Assembly: GCA_022766385.1 (NCBI GenBank)
Contig: JALEPJ010000018.1
Coordinates: 1-64,000, forward strand
Source of the DNA: Rikenellaceae bacterium
Lineage (GTDB): Bacteria; Bacteroidota; Bacteroidia; Bacteroidales; UBA932
Direction: 5' to 3'
DNA length: 64,000 nucleotides
The position numbers and the translations under genes are program-made. This document shows positions 18,833 through 27,803 of the stretch, piece after piece. How positions within the stretch are numbered: position 1 is the first letter of the stretch; each line of letters starts with the position of its first letter. A model generated the notes under the pieces. The model saw only the letters and a program-made list of their open reading frames with translations. It was not told where the DNA came from and ran no database searches.

Positions 18833-20302
18833 ATGAGAAAATTGATTATCAGTTTGGCCCTGGTATTGGGCTTGGGCTTGGGGTTCACATCGGGAGCTCA
18901 GGACAAGGTGGTGAAGACCGTTATGGAACTCGGAAGGACCGACAACCGCACTATGGAGCACAATGACTTCCTGTCGAATGTAATAGGCGGCCGAATCGTA
19001 GGTTCACATAACCTTGAAGATGCAGAAAAATGGGTGGCATCCCGCTTCAAGGAATGGGGACTTGAAGTTGAAGTTCAGGAAGTTGGACAGATCAATGTGG
19101 GCTTCAGCCGCGGACCTTGGTCGGGCCGCATGATAGGAGACCAGAGCCTTGAATTGCATTTCGGAACTCCGTCATACACGGCAGGCACCAGAGGTGTACA
19201 GAAAGGACATGTCCTGCTTGAGCCGAAAACCCAGAGAGCTTTTGACAACTGCAAGGGCGCTCTCAAGGGAGCCTGGGTGCTCATCGATGGCAAAACCAAT
19301 GGAATGGCCCTTGACTCGACACCTGCTGCCGACTCTACCCGTGCCGCAAAACGTGAGGCAGGGGAGGATGTGATCGCTCCTTTCTACAGGGAAATGGTTG
19401 AGGCTGGCGTCCTCGGTTTCATCAGGTCAGGAGAACTCCCGCTCCAGATACTGTACGACAGGGCAAATTGCTACAATATCACGATGGAGACCCTTCCGAA
19501 GGTGTGCGACATCATACTCGATTCCCGCCAGTTCGATCTGATAAAGAGCAAGGTGCAGGCCAAGGACAGTTTCCAGCTGGAGTTCAGCATACGCAACAAT
19601 TTCTTCGAGGGGCCGGTGAAATACCACAATATCATAGGCAAGATCAAGGGCAGCAAGTATCCTGACGAGTACGTGATACTGGGCGGACATCTTGATTCTT
19701 ACGATGTTGCTACCGGATCTGTCGATGATGGCAATGGCGTTGCCCTGACTATGGAGGCTGCCCGTCTGCTTGCGGCTGCCGGAGCCAAGCCAAAGCGCAG
19801 CATACTCTTCTGCATATGGACCGGAGAGGAATACGGCCTGCTCGGCTCGCGCTTCTTCGTCGAAAACAAAAGCGTTCCCCTCGAAAAGATTTCGAATTAT
19901 TTCAATCGTGACGGCGGCCCTCTCGCTTCCACGGCCCTCAACGTGCCAGAGGCAATGTACGAGGATTTCGTAAAGGTGGCGGCCCCTATACTTGACTATG
20001 ATCCGGAAATGCCTGTCAGTGTGAATAAGAGGAAAACAGAGCCTCAGCCTCGTCCGACTAAGGCCGGCGGTTCTGATCACGCCTATTTCGCAATGAACGG
20101 CGTCCCTACTATATCCTTCAGCGAGACAGACCCGCTCGGATACAACTTCAATTACAGGACCATATGGCATACCGATATGGACCGTTCGAACCAGGTGATT
20201 CCTGAGTATATGAACCACTCGACCGTGGTCACAGCCGTGGTAGCATACGGACTCGCCAATCTCGACCATCTGCTCTCAAGAGAAGGCCTTTACAGCAATT
20301 AA
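18833..20302 (+). CDS. M28 family metallopeptidase (secreted, PA domain inserted)
   Basis: Signal peptide; GGHLDSYDVATGSVDDGNGV, WTGEEYGLLGSRFF, GGSDHAYF metal/catalytic motifs. Confidence 0.93.
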   Translation: MRKLIISLALVLGLGLGFTSGAQDKVVKTVMELGRTDNRTMEHNDFLSNVIGGRIVGSHNLEDAEKWVASRFKEWGLEVEVQEVGQINVGFSRGPWSGRMIGDQSLELHFGTPSYTAGTRGVQKGHVLLEPKTQRAFDNCKGALKGAWVLIDGKTNGMALDSTPAADSTRAAKREAGEDVIAPFYREMVEAGVLGFIRSGELPLQILYDRANCYNITMETLPKVCDIILDSRQFDLIKSKVQAKDSFQLEFSIRNNFFEGPVKYHNIIGKIKGSKYPDEYVILGGHLDSYDVATGSVDDGNGVALTMEAARLLAAAGAKPKRSILFCIWTGEEYGLLGSRFFVENKSVPLEKISNYFNRDGGPLASTALNVPEAMYEDFVKVAAPILDYDPEMPVSVNKRKTEPQPRPTKAGGSDHAYFAMNGVPTISFSETDPLGYNFNYRTIWHTDMDRSNQVIPEYMNHSTVVTAVVAYGLANLDHLLSREGLYSN

Positions 20303-20305
20303 GAT

Positions 20306-21637
20306 ATGAAAAGAATCCTGTTGATGCTCTCAGCACTGCTCTCAATGAGCCTGTTGTCCTACTCGCAGGAAGGATATGTTCCAAGTGCTGAGAACATTGC
20401 CGCTCGAGAACGTTTCTCTGCAGACCGTTTTGGAATCTTCATCCACTGGGGCATCTATTCGATGCTCGGGGACGGAGAATGGGTGATGCATAATAAAAAC
20501 ATTGATTATCAGGAGTATTCAAGATTGGCGCAGGGCTTCTGCCCATCCAAGTTCGATGCTTCGCAATGGGTGAGTGCCATCAAGGGTTCAGGCGCGAAGT
20601 ACATCACCATCACCTCCCGTCATCACGACGGATTCTCGATGTTTGACTCAAAGGTTTCCGATTACAATGTGGTCGATGCCACACCTTTCGGACGCGACGT
20701 GATAGGTGAACTGGCTGATGCTTGCTCCGAGCAGGGCATCAGGCTCCACCTCTACTACTCCCATCTGGACTGGGGGCGTACCGATTACGCACCCAAGGGT
20801 CGCACGGGACTTGGCACCGGACGCCCTGAACCTGAAGACCAGGAAGCGAGCTGGGAGCACTATATGGCCTTTATCGACGCCCAGCTGACCGAACTCCTCA
20901 CCCAATACGGTCCTATCGGAGCCATTTGGTTTGACGGCTACTGGGACAAGGACGCGTTGAACCGTGAGGAACTCCATAAGGTATGGAAACTCGACCATGA
21001 GTATGAGCTGATCCACAAGCTACAGCCAGCCTGCCTGGTGGGTAACAACCATCACGTCGATACCTTCCCGGGCGAGGACATCCAGATTTTCGAGCGCGAT
21101 GTTCCGGGACACAATGATTACGGCTACTCCACTCAGCAAATCTCCAGACTTCCACTCGAGACCTGCCAGACTATGAATGACAGCTGGGGCTATCGTATCA
21201 AGGACCTTAACTACAAGAGCCCTGAGTATCTCATCAAGTATCTTGCACAGACTGCAGGCAAGGGAGCAAATCTTCTCCTGAACATAGGCCCCCGCCCAGA
21301 CGGAACCCTTCCTGAAGAAGCCCTCACCAGACTTGAGGCTATGGGCAAATGGCTGAGTGTCAATGGAGAAGCTATCTATGGAACAGAGGCCGGATATGTT
21401 CCTGAGCAGCTTTGGGGCGTTAGCACGCAGAAGGGCAACAAGCTCTATATACACGTCCTTGAATGGCAGGAAAGCATACTCATTCCATCAGGCAGGAACA
21501 GAGTCCTGTCTGCTTATCAGCTTGACGGAGGCCGTAAGGTGGAATTCACCCGGGACAAGCAGTCCATCAGGATTCAGGTTCCTCGTAGCAGCGATCCGGA
21601 CCAGGTGATAGTACTCGAGTTCAAAGAGAATCTCTAA
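20306..21637 (+). CDS. Alpha-L-fucosidase (GH29), secreted
   Basis: RFGIFIHWGIYSMLGDGEWVMHN, ITSRHHDGFSMFDS, GAIWFDGYWD. Confidence 0.94.
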   Translation: MKRILLMLSALLSMSLLSYSQEGYVPSAENIAARERFSADRFGIFIHWGIYSMLGDGEWVMHNKNIDYQEYSRLAQGFCPSKFDASQWVSAIKGSGAKYITITSRHHDGFSMFDSKVSDYNVVDATPFGRDVIGELADACSEQGIRLHLYYSHLDWGRTDYAPKGRTGLGTGRPEPEDQEASWEHYMAFIDAQLTELLTQYGPIGAIWFDGYWDKDALNREELHKVWKLDHEYELIHKLQPACLVGNNHHVDTFPGEDIQIFERDVPGHNDYGYSTQQISRLPLETCQTMNDSWGYRIKDLNYKSPEYLIKYLAQTAGKGANLLLNIGPRPDGTLPEEALTRLEAMGKWLSVNGEAIYGTEAGYVPEQLWGVSTQKGNKLYIHVLEWQESILIPSGRNRVLSAYQLDGGRKVEFTRDKQSIRIQVPRSSDPDQVIVLEFKENL

Positions 21638-23030
21638 AATGTCTGCGCAGCACTTCCTTTTTGTACTGCAGGCTCATTACGAGTGTGCGGGCAAGAAGGT
21701 GCGCGAAGTATGCTCCCATAAGAATGTGTATGGCCAGAGTCTGAAACTCGGCGCTGTCCTGAGATAAACCGCTCTTGGCCTCGAGCAGTCTGATTCCTGC
21801 GCACCAGAAACAGAAGAAGGCAGCACAGGCCGCAAGCATAGCATTGCGTACTCCGGTGGAGGCGGTAGCGCCCAGATAGATGCCGTCCCAGGTGAAGGCA
21901 GGACAGCCGATAAGAGGCATAAGCACCAGCCAGGGCAGGAACTCTCTGCAGGCCTCGTTAACGGCGGTATCAGAGCTCATCAGGGCCAGCAGAGGCTCTC
22001 CTCCGAAGTGATAGAGGGCCATGAATATCAGCACTATACTCATACTCCAGGCGAAAACGTACTTGACTGATTTTCTGGTCATCAATAGGTTTTTCGCACC
22101 TATGAACCTGCCCGTGAGAGCCTCTCCCGCATAGGCGAAACCGTCAGTGAAGAATGAGAATATCATCAGCAGCTTCATCATTATTGTGGTGGAAGCGAGC
22201 ATCAGGTCCCCGTAGCGGGCGGAGATGACGGTCACACCTATGTATATTGCCGTAAAACATATGGAACGCACGAAGATGTCTCCGTTCATTGACATAAATG
22301 CCTTCATTCCACTGCCTTTGAAGGAGGCTGCCAGTTCATCGCGCTTCAGACCTTTGAAGACGATGCTGCGGTACTTGACAAGGGTCCTGACGCAGGCGTA
22401 GAGCAGGCCGGAGTATTGGGCAATGACGGTTCCGAGCGCGATTCCGGGGAAGCCGAGTCCCTGCCACTCGCCCACGCCGAGACTAAGGATTATGCTGGCA
22501 ATGATATTGGTGACGTTGATCACCAGATCTGTCATCATCGAGCTCATCGAGTCCTGCATTCCTATGAACCAGCCCCTGAAGGACATCAGGGAAAGAGTCG
22601 CGGGAGCTGCCCAGATGCGAATAAAGAAGTACTTGAGAGCCAAGGTTTTAACCTCTGGAGAACAATCGACTGCGAGGAAGGCCAGCTTCGTGAAGGGCCA
22701 TTGTACTGCCAGGGTCAATGCGGCTAGACCGAGAGCGAGCAGCAGCGCCCTTGCGAGCAGCAGACCGCACTCCTTCATATCGCTGCGGCCAAGAGCCTGA
22801 GCCGTAAGCCCGCCTGTGCCGACTCTCAGAAAGGCGAAATTCCAATACAGCAGGTCGAAGAGCATTGAACCTACTGAGATGCTTCCTATGAAGGCTGCAA
22901 CGGTGGCGAAGCCGTCGGAGCCGATATGACCTGCCACTGCCACATCGACCATACCCACTATGGGCACGGTGATGTTTGCGAGTATGCTCGGCAGTGCGAG
23001 TCTCAATATTTCCTTGTTGAGTGACTTCAT
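21621..23030 (-). CDS. MATE family efflux transporter
   Basis: LALPSILANITVPIVGMVDVAVAGHIGS and multi-TM architecture. Confidence 0.93.
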   Translation of the reverse strand: MKSLNKEILRLALPSILANITVPIVGMVDVAVAGHIGSDGFATVAAFIGSISVGSMLFDLLYWNFAFLRVGTGGLTAQALGRSDMKECGLLLARALLLALGLAALTLAVQWPFTKLAFLAVDCSPEVKTLALKYFFIRIWAAPATLSLMSFRGWFIGMQDSMSSMMTDLVINVTNIIASIILSLGVGEWQGLGFPGIALGTVIAQYSGLLYACVRTLVKYRSIVFKGLKRDELAASFKGSGMKAFMSMNGDIFVRSICFTAIYIGVTVISARYGDLMLASTTIMMKLLMIFSFFTDGFAYAGEALTGRFIGAKNLLMTRKSVKYVFAWSMSIVLIFMALYHFGGEPLLALMSSDTAVNEACREFLPWLVLMPLIGCPAFTWDGIYLGATASTGVRNAMLAACAAFFCFWCAGIRLLEAKSGLSQDSAEFQTLAIHILMGAYFAHLLARTLVMSLQYKKEVLRRHFRDSL

Positions 23031-23045
23031 CTCTGTTGCAAGGCC

Positions 23046-24044
23046 CTATCTGAATTTGCTGTCCTCCTCAAGCATTCCGAGGTAGGAAGAATAGCGCTCC
23101 GGACTGATGCTGCCATCTTCGACAGCCGCCTTTACTGCGCAACCAGGCTCGTGGGTGTGCGTGCAGGGAGAGAAGCGGCAGTTTCGGGATAATTTGAACA
23201 TTTCAGGGAAGTAAAGGGCGATTTCCTCCTTTTTCAAATCCACCAGTCCGAAACCTCTCAGTCCCGGTGTATCAATGATATATGCTCCGCATTCGGCCCT
23301 GTACATCTCATAGAGGGAGGTCGTGTGCTTGCCCTGAAGATGAACCTCCGAAATGTCTCCCACTTTTAGGTCCAACTTGGGGTCAATGGCCCTGACCAGG
23401 CTGGATTTGCCCACCCCGGATTCGCCGGAAAGGAGACAGATCTTCCCTTTGCAGGCCTCGCGGAGCTCATTTATGCCCTCGCCAGTGACTGCTGATGTCT
23501 CAATGATGCGGTAGCCTGCGCTTTCGTAGATTTCGTGGAAGAGCTTTATTGATTCCGGTGCCTGGTCCCTGTACAGGTCAAGCTTGTTCAGGACTATGGT
23601 CGGCTTTACATTATAGACTTCGCAGGTGAGCAGTATGCGGTCCAGGAAGGGAAGCTTGATTTCGGGGAAATATAGGGATACTATGATGAAGGCCTCATCC
23701 ACGTTGGCCGCAATGACGTGGGACTGGCGGGACAGATTCGTGGATTTCCTTATCAGACAGTTCTTCCTTTCCCGTATGCCAGTAATCACTGCCGGCTTCC
23801 CGGCTACAGCCGGAGGGGCTGAACAAGGCTTGTCATTGCCAAAGTCCTCTGCAACGCTGCCTGGGCGTCCCGTTTCATCCCATTCCCAGCTAACGACATC
23901 TCCTACGGCAACAGGATTGGTGGCAGAACTTCCCTTAAGCCTGATTTTTCCTCTCAGGACAGCGGGAAAAAGCTCCCATTCCGGAAGGCAGCTCAAAAGG
24001 AAATGACTGCCCGCATTCTTGACTACTGTTGCTTCTCCTTTCAT
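23046..24044 (-). CDS. rsgA: Ribosome small-subunit-dependent GTPase A
   Basis: Start refined to MKGEATVVKN at 24044; circularly permuted GTPase motifs NKLD, GESGVGKSSLV, DTPGLRGFG; C-terminal CRFSPCTHTHEPGC zinc motif. Confidence 0.94.
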   Translation of the reverse strand: MKGEATVVKNAGSHFLLSCLPEWELFPAVLRGKIRLKGSSATNPVAVGDVVSWEWDETGRPGSVAEDFGNDKPCSAPPAVAGKPAVITGIRERKNCLIRKSTNLSRQSHVIAANVDEAFIIVSLYFPEIKLPFLDRILLTCEVYNVKPTIVLNKLDLYRDQAPESIKLFHEIYESAGYRIIETSAVTGEGINELREACKGKICLLSGESGVGKSSLVRAIDPKLDLKVGDISEVHLQGKHTTSLYEMYRAECGAYIIDTPGLRGFGLVDLKKEEIALYFPEMFKLSRNCRFSPCTHTHEPGCAVKAAVEDGSISPERYSSYLGMLEEDSKFR

Positions 24045-24052
24045 ATTGAAGG

Positions 24053-24060
24053 CAAAGATA
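24053..24060 (-). promoter_or_regulatory. -7 box TATCTTTG for rsgA
   Basis: CAAAGATA on + strand; 8 nt upstream of ATG 24044. Confidence 0.55.
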
Positions 24061-24085
24061 AGAAGTAGTTTTGAAAAATGATTCT

Positions 24086-24093
24086 TATCTTTG
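24086..24093 (+). promoter_or_regulatory. -7 box TATCTTTG for polyprenyl synthetase gene
   Basis: Divergent to the rsgA box; 21 nt before ATG 24115. Confidence 0.55.
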
Positions 24094-24114
24094 CGTGATA
24101 CTATTGTACACGAT

Positions 24115-25095
24115 ATGATTTCAGAAGCACAGATAAACAGCGCCGTAGCGGAATTATTCGAAAGGATCAGTTTCCCGGAGGAGCCTGCAGCTCTGTACGA
24201 GCCACTCAGATATATGATTTCCATAGGCGGGAAACGCATACGCCCGAAGCTTTGCCTTCTGGCCTATTCGATGTTCAAGGATGAGCTCGACAGCGAAATC
24301 TTCGAGCCGGCAGCCGCCCTGGAGGTCTTCCACTCCTTCACCCTGCTTCACGACGACATTATGGATAAGTCCCCTCTGCGCCGTGGTATGCCTACGGTCT
24401 GGAAGAAATGGGGCGAGGATACCGCCATCCTGTCCGGTGACGTGATGAACATAGACAGCTACAGGCGCATTGCGATGAGTCCTGCTTCCTGCCAGTCAAA
24501 AGTCCTTGCTCTCTTTACGAAAACCGCAGCCGAGGTTTGCGAGGGTCAGCAGTATGATATGGAATTCGAGAAGGTGGAGCAGGTCTCCATTGCCGAATAT
24601 ATGAAGATGATAGGCTTCAAGACAGCAGCCCTTCTGGCCTGCTCTGCCAAGGTGGGCGCTATTATTGCGGGCGCTGACGGGGAGGCACAGGACGCTCTCT
24701 ACGACTATGGTTACAATCTGGGACTTGCCTTCCAGGTAGCCGATGATTTTCTTGATACCTACGGTGACGAGAAGGTTTTCGGCAAGCCTATAGGCGGCGA
24801 TATCGTGAACGGCAAGAAGAGCTGGCTCGTGACCCGTGCTCTGGAGCTGCTCGAAGACAGGTCGGAACTGTTTGAGGCAATGGAACTTCCAAGCCGGACT
24901 GAAGAGCAGAGGGAGTACAAGATCTCTGCCGTCAAGGCCATTTATGCCCGCCTCGGAATCGCTGAGGCTGCCAAGGCTGAAATCGCCCGTTTGACTTCAT
25001 TGGCAATGGGTTCGCTTCACGGACTCAGCCTTTCGGAGGAGAGACTGGCGCTTCTCGACCGTTTCGCAGACTCACTGGTTTCGCGTGCCAAGTAA
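24115..25095 (+). CDS. Polyprenyl (geranylgeranyl/farnesyl-type) diphosphate synthase
   Basis: GGKRIRPKLCLLAY, LLHDDIMDKSPLRRGMPT (first Asp-rich motif), FQVADDFLD (second). Confidence 0.94.
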   Translation: MISEAQINSAVAELFERISFPEEPAALYEPLRYMISIGGKRIRPKLCLLAYSMFKDELDSEIFEPAAALEVFHSFTLLHDDIMDKSPLRRGMPTVWKKWGEDTAILSGDVMNIDSYRRIAMSPASCQSKVLALFTKTAAEVCEGQQYDMEFEKVEQVSIAEYMKMIGFKTAALLACSAKVGAIIAGADGEAQDALYDYGYNLGLAFQVADDFLDTYGDEKVFGKPIGGDIVNGKKSWLVTRALELLEDRSELFEAMELPSRTEEQREYKISAVKAIYARLGIAEAAKAEIARLTSLAMGSLHGLSLSEERLALLDRFADSLVSRAK

Positions 25096-25113
25096 GACCC
25101 AAAAGCTCAGGAA

Positions 25114-26406
25114 ATGAATCACAAGGAACTCGAGATAATGGCCCCTGCGGGCAATTTTGAATGTTTGATGGCCGCAATTGAAGGCGGCGCCGATTCCGTT
25201 TATTTCGGAGTGGGAAACCTCAATATGCGCTCACATTCCGCGAATAACTTTTCGCCTGACGACCTCGAGGAGGTGGTGCGCATCTGCCGCCAGTATGGCG
25301 TCAAGAGCTATCTCACCCTTAATATAGTCCTCTATCCCGAGGATATGGAGGCGATGCAAGAGGCCTTGGACGCAGCGAAGAGAGCGGGGGTCTCTGCCGT
25401 AATCGCATCTGATATGGCGGCGATTTCATATTGCCGCAGCATAGGACTTGAGGTGCATATCTCCACCCAACTCAGTATTTCAAATGCGGAGGCATTGCGC
25501 TTCTACGCCCAGTTCGCCGATGTGATAGTGCTGGCCCGTGAGCTGCGCCTCGACCAGGTGCGAACCATTTACGATACCATTGTCAATGAGCATATTACCG
25601 GTCCTTCGGGAGAGCTTGTCCGTATAGAGATGTTCGCTCATGGAGCGCTCTGCATGGCCATTTCCGGGAAGTGCTATCTCAGCCTTCATACCTATGGAGC
25701 GTCTGCGAACCGCGGATCTTGTTATCAGATCTGCCGCCGCGGCTATGAGGTGACCGACCTAGAGACCGGCAATCAGCTGAACATTGACAATAAGTACATT
25801 ATGTCTCCGAAGGACCTGTGTACCATCGAGTTTATGGACAAGATCATCGAAGCAGGAGTGAAGGTCTTCAAGATCGAAGGCCGTGCCAGGAGCGCCGAGT
25901 ATGTGAAGAAGTGCGCATCCTGCTATCGCCGCGCCGCCGATGCCGTATGTGACGGACTCTACACCCAGGACCTGGCTGCCACCCTCAAGAACGAGCTGGC
26001 GCAGGTGTTTAACCGCGGCTTCTGGGATGGCTATTATCAGGGAGCCTATCTTGGGCAATGGAGCGAAGTATATGGTAGCCAGGCCACCAGGAAGAAGGTT
26101 TATTGCGGCAAAGTCACCAATTGGTTCGACCGTATCGGAGTCGCGGAAATCAGCGTCGAATCTGCCGCGCTGAATGCGGGAGCCAAGGCAATGGCCATAG
26201 GCGCGACCACGGGAGTGGTGGAATTCACCGTCAATGATATGCGTGTGAACCTGAAACCGGCACAGACAGCCGCCAAGGGTGTGAAGTGCTCCGTAGCAAT
26301 AGTTCCGGATGAGGTGCGCAATGCCGACGGCAGCATCCAGCAGACTCCTGTGAAGTTCGAACGCCTTCGCCGCGGAGACAAAATCTATATTTGGGAGGAA
26401 CTTTGA
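25114..26406 (+). CDS. U32 family peptidase / tRNA hydroxylation protein-like (TrhP/YegQ-type)
   Basis: MAPAGNFECLMAAIEGGADSVYFGVG; FAHGALCMAISGKCYLS; FKIEGRARSAEYV U32 signatures. Confidence 0.92.
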   Translation: MNHKELEIMAPAGNFECLMAAIEGGADSVYFGVGNLNMRSHSANNFSPDDLEEVVRICRQYGVKSYLTLNIVLYPEDMEAMQEALDAAKRAGVSAVIASDMAAISYCRSIGLEVHISTQLSISNAEALRFYAQFADVIVLARELRLDQVRTIYDTIVNEHITGPSGELVRIEMFAHGALCMAISGKCYLSLHTYGASANRGSCYQICRRGYEVTDLETGNQLNIDNKYIMSPKDLCTIEFMDKIIEAGVKVFKIEGRARSAEYVKKCASCYRRAADAVCDGLYTQDLAATLKNELAQVFNRGFWDGYYQGAYLGQWSEVYGSQATRKKVYCGKVTNWFDRIGVAEISVESAALNAGAKAMAIGATTGVVEFTVNDMRVNLKPAQTAAKGVKCSVAIVPDEVRNADGSIQQTPVKFERLRRGDKIYIWEEL

Positions 26407-26414
26407 TTCTGCTC

Positions 26415-27068
26415 TCAATTCCCGTACAATTCACGTAACACCTTCAGGGACTGGACGTTGATCCTGGTCTCGGAGTGATAGGATATGTAGCGGAGCAGCG
26501 CATCAGCGAGTTTGTTGCGCACATTTCCGTTCATAGGAATGAGCATCGATTCAGCGAAGGAAGCCTTTATGAAGCTGGCGAGAAGCTCGATATTGTCGGC
26601 GGCGAAGGGTGTGAGATCAGCGATGCTGGGGCTGAATCCCAGGACTATTGCCAGTTCGAGCAGGAAGCGCAGGTGAAAATTCGAGTAGTCGCTCTTGATC
26701 GCATCGAGTGTGAGTATGCTCTTTTCACACCATGAGAAGAGGTCTTCACCCGCACTGCCCTCCCTGACAATTCTGAACAGTACTTCGCTCATAAAGAGTG
26801 TCATAGTGTTCTTATAAATGTCGGAACGTATGCCCATCAGGGGATGTTTCACCGTGATATTCCTGATTCTCCACAATTTGGACTTGGGATTCTCGATTAC
26901 TTCGGCCTCAAGTATGTTTAGGGGCAGAAACTGTGACATAGGGGTCTTCCTGTTGACATTGACAATGAAGCCCTTGCGGCCGTGGGCGGCACTGAGGGTG
27001 TGGAGGACAATGGCATTGTCCCCAGTTTTGGTAATCCCGAGTATGATAAGGCTGGTCTTCGAGAGCAT
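26415..27068 (-). CDS. recO: DNA repair protein RecO
   Basis: N-terminal GITKTGDNAIVLHTLSAAHGRKGFIV OB-fold and overall RecO-like length and layout. Confidence 0.85.
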   Translation of the reverse strand: MLSKTSLIILGITKTGDNAIVLHTLSAAHGRKGFIVNVNRKTPMSQFLPLNILEAEVIENPKSKLWRIRNITVKHPLMGIRSDIYKNTMTLFMSEVLFRIVREGSAGEDLFSWCEKSILTLDAIKSDYSNFHLRFLLELAIVLGFSPSIADLTPFAADNIELLASFIKASFAESMLIPMNGNVRNKLADALLRYISYHSETRINVQSLKVLRELYGN

Positions 27069-27085
27069 TGCGACCGTTCAGCGTA

Positions 27086-27676
27086 TCAGAATCCGTTTTC
27101 CTTCAGCCAGGCGGCCATTGCCCTCAACGATTGGCCTCTGTGAGAGACAGCATTCTTGGCCTCTTCCGGAACCTCGGCAAAGGTGCGTCCAGGGTAGGCA
27201 TCGGCAATGAAGACGGGGTCGTAGCCGAAGCCGTTGACACCGCTGCGGCTTTCAGCGATGCGTCCCTCTATTGTCCCCTCGAAGAAGTGCCTTTCACCGT
27301 TGATTAGGAGGGTTACGACACTTTTGAATCTGGCGCTGCGGGGCTCTCCCGGGTGCTTTGACAGCTCAAGCAGCAGCTTGTCGATATTGGCATCGAAATC
27401 ATGGCCGTCGGTGGCATACCGGGCCGAATGCACTCCCGGAGCTCCTCCGAGGGCATCCACCTCCAGTCCCGTATCGTCGGCAAATACGTTCATTCCTGTC
27501 CTCTTGTAGAGGTATTCCGCCTTGATGAGGGAGTTCTCCTTCAGGGTGTTTCCTGTCTCTTCTATCTCTTCGTTTATGCCCAGCGAGGCCGGGGTTATGA
27601 TTTCATAGTCCTCTCCCAGAATCTCTGAGGCCTCCCTGATCTTTCCCTTGTTGCCGCTTGCAAAAATGATTCTCAT
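27086..27676 (-). CDS. rdgB: RdgB/HAM1 family non-canonical purine NTP pyrophosphatase
   Basis: Start refined to MRIIFASGNKGKIREASEIL; VFADDTGLEVDALGGAPGVHSARY; FGYDPVF; SHRGQSLRAM. Confidence 0.96.
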   Translation of the reverse strand: MRIIFASGNKGKIREASEILGEDYEIITPASLGINEEIEETGNTLKENSLIKAEYLYKRTGMNVFADDTGLEVDALGGAPGVHSARYATDGHDFDANIDKLLLELSKHPGEPRSARFKSVVTLLINGERHFFEGTIEGRIAESRSGVNGFGYDPVFIADAYPGRTFAEVPEEAKNAVSHRGQSLRAMAAWLKENGF

Positions 27677-27769
27677 ATCAGTCGGTTTATTTTGCAAATA
27701 TACTCAATAAAATGTCATGTTCTTATGATGTAAGCGCTCTATTTCATGGCTTATTATCTGAAAAACATT

Positions 27770-27777
27770 AATTTTGC
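27770..27777 (+). promoter_or_regulatory. -7 box TAATTTTG upstream of susC-like operon
   Basis: TAnnTTTG, 26 nt before ATG 27804. Confidence 0.5.
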
Positions 27778-27803
27778 AGAATTGTTCGACTTAGTAATTG
27801 TTA

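Noticed and set aside
19427-20269. 280-aa minus-strand ORF
   Set aside because: Antisense to the M28 peptidase with conserved catalytic motifs.
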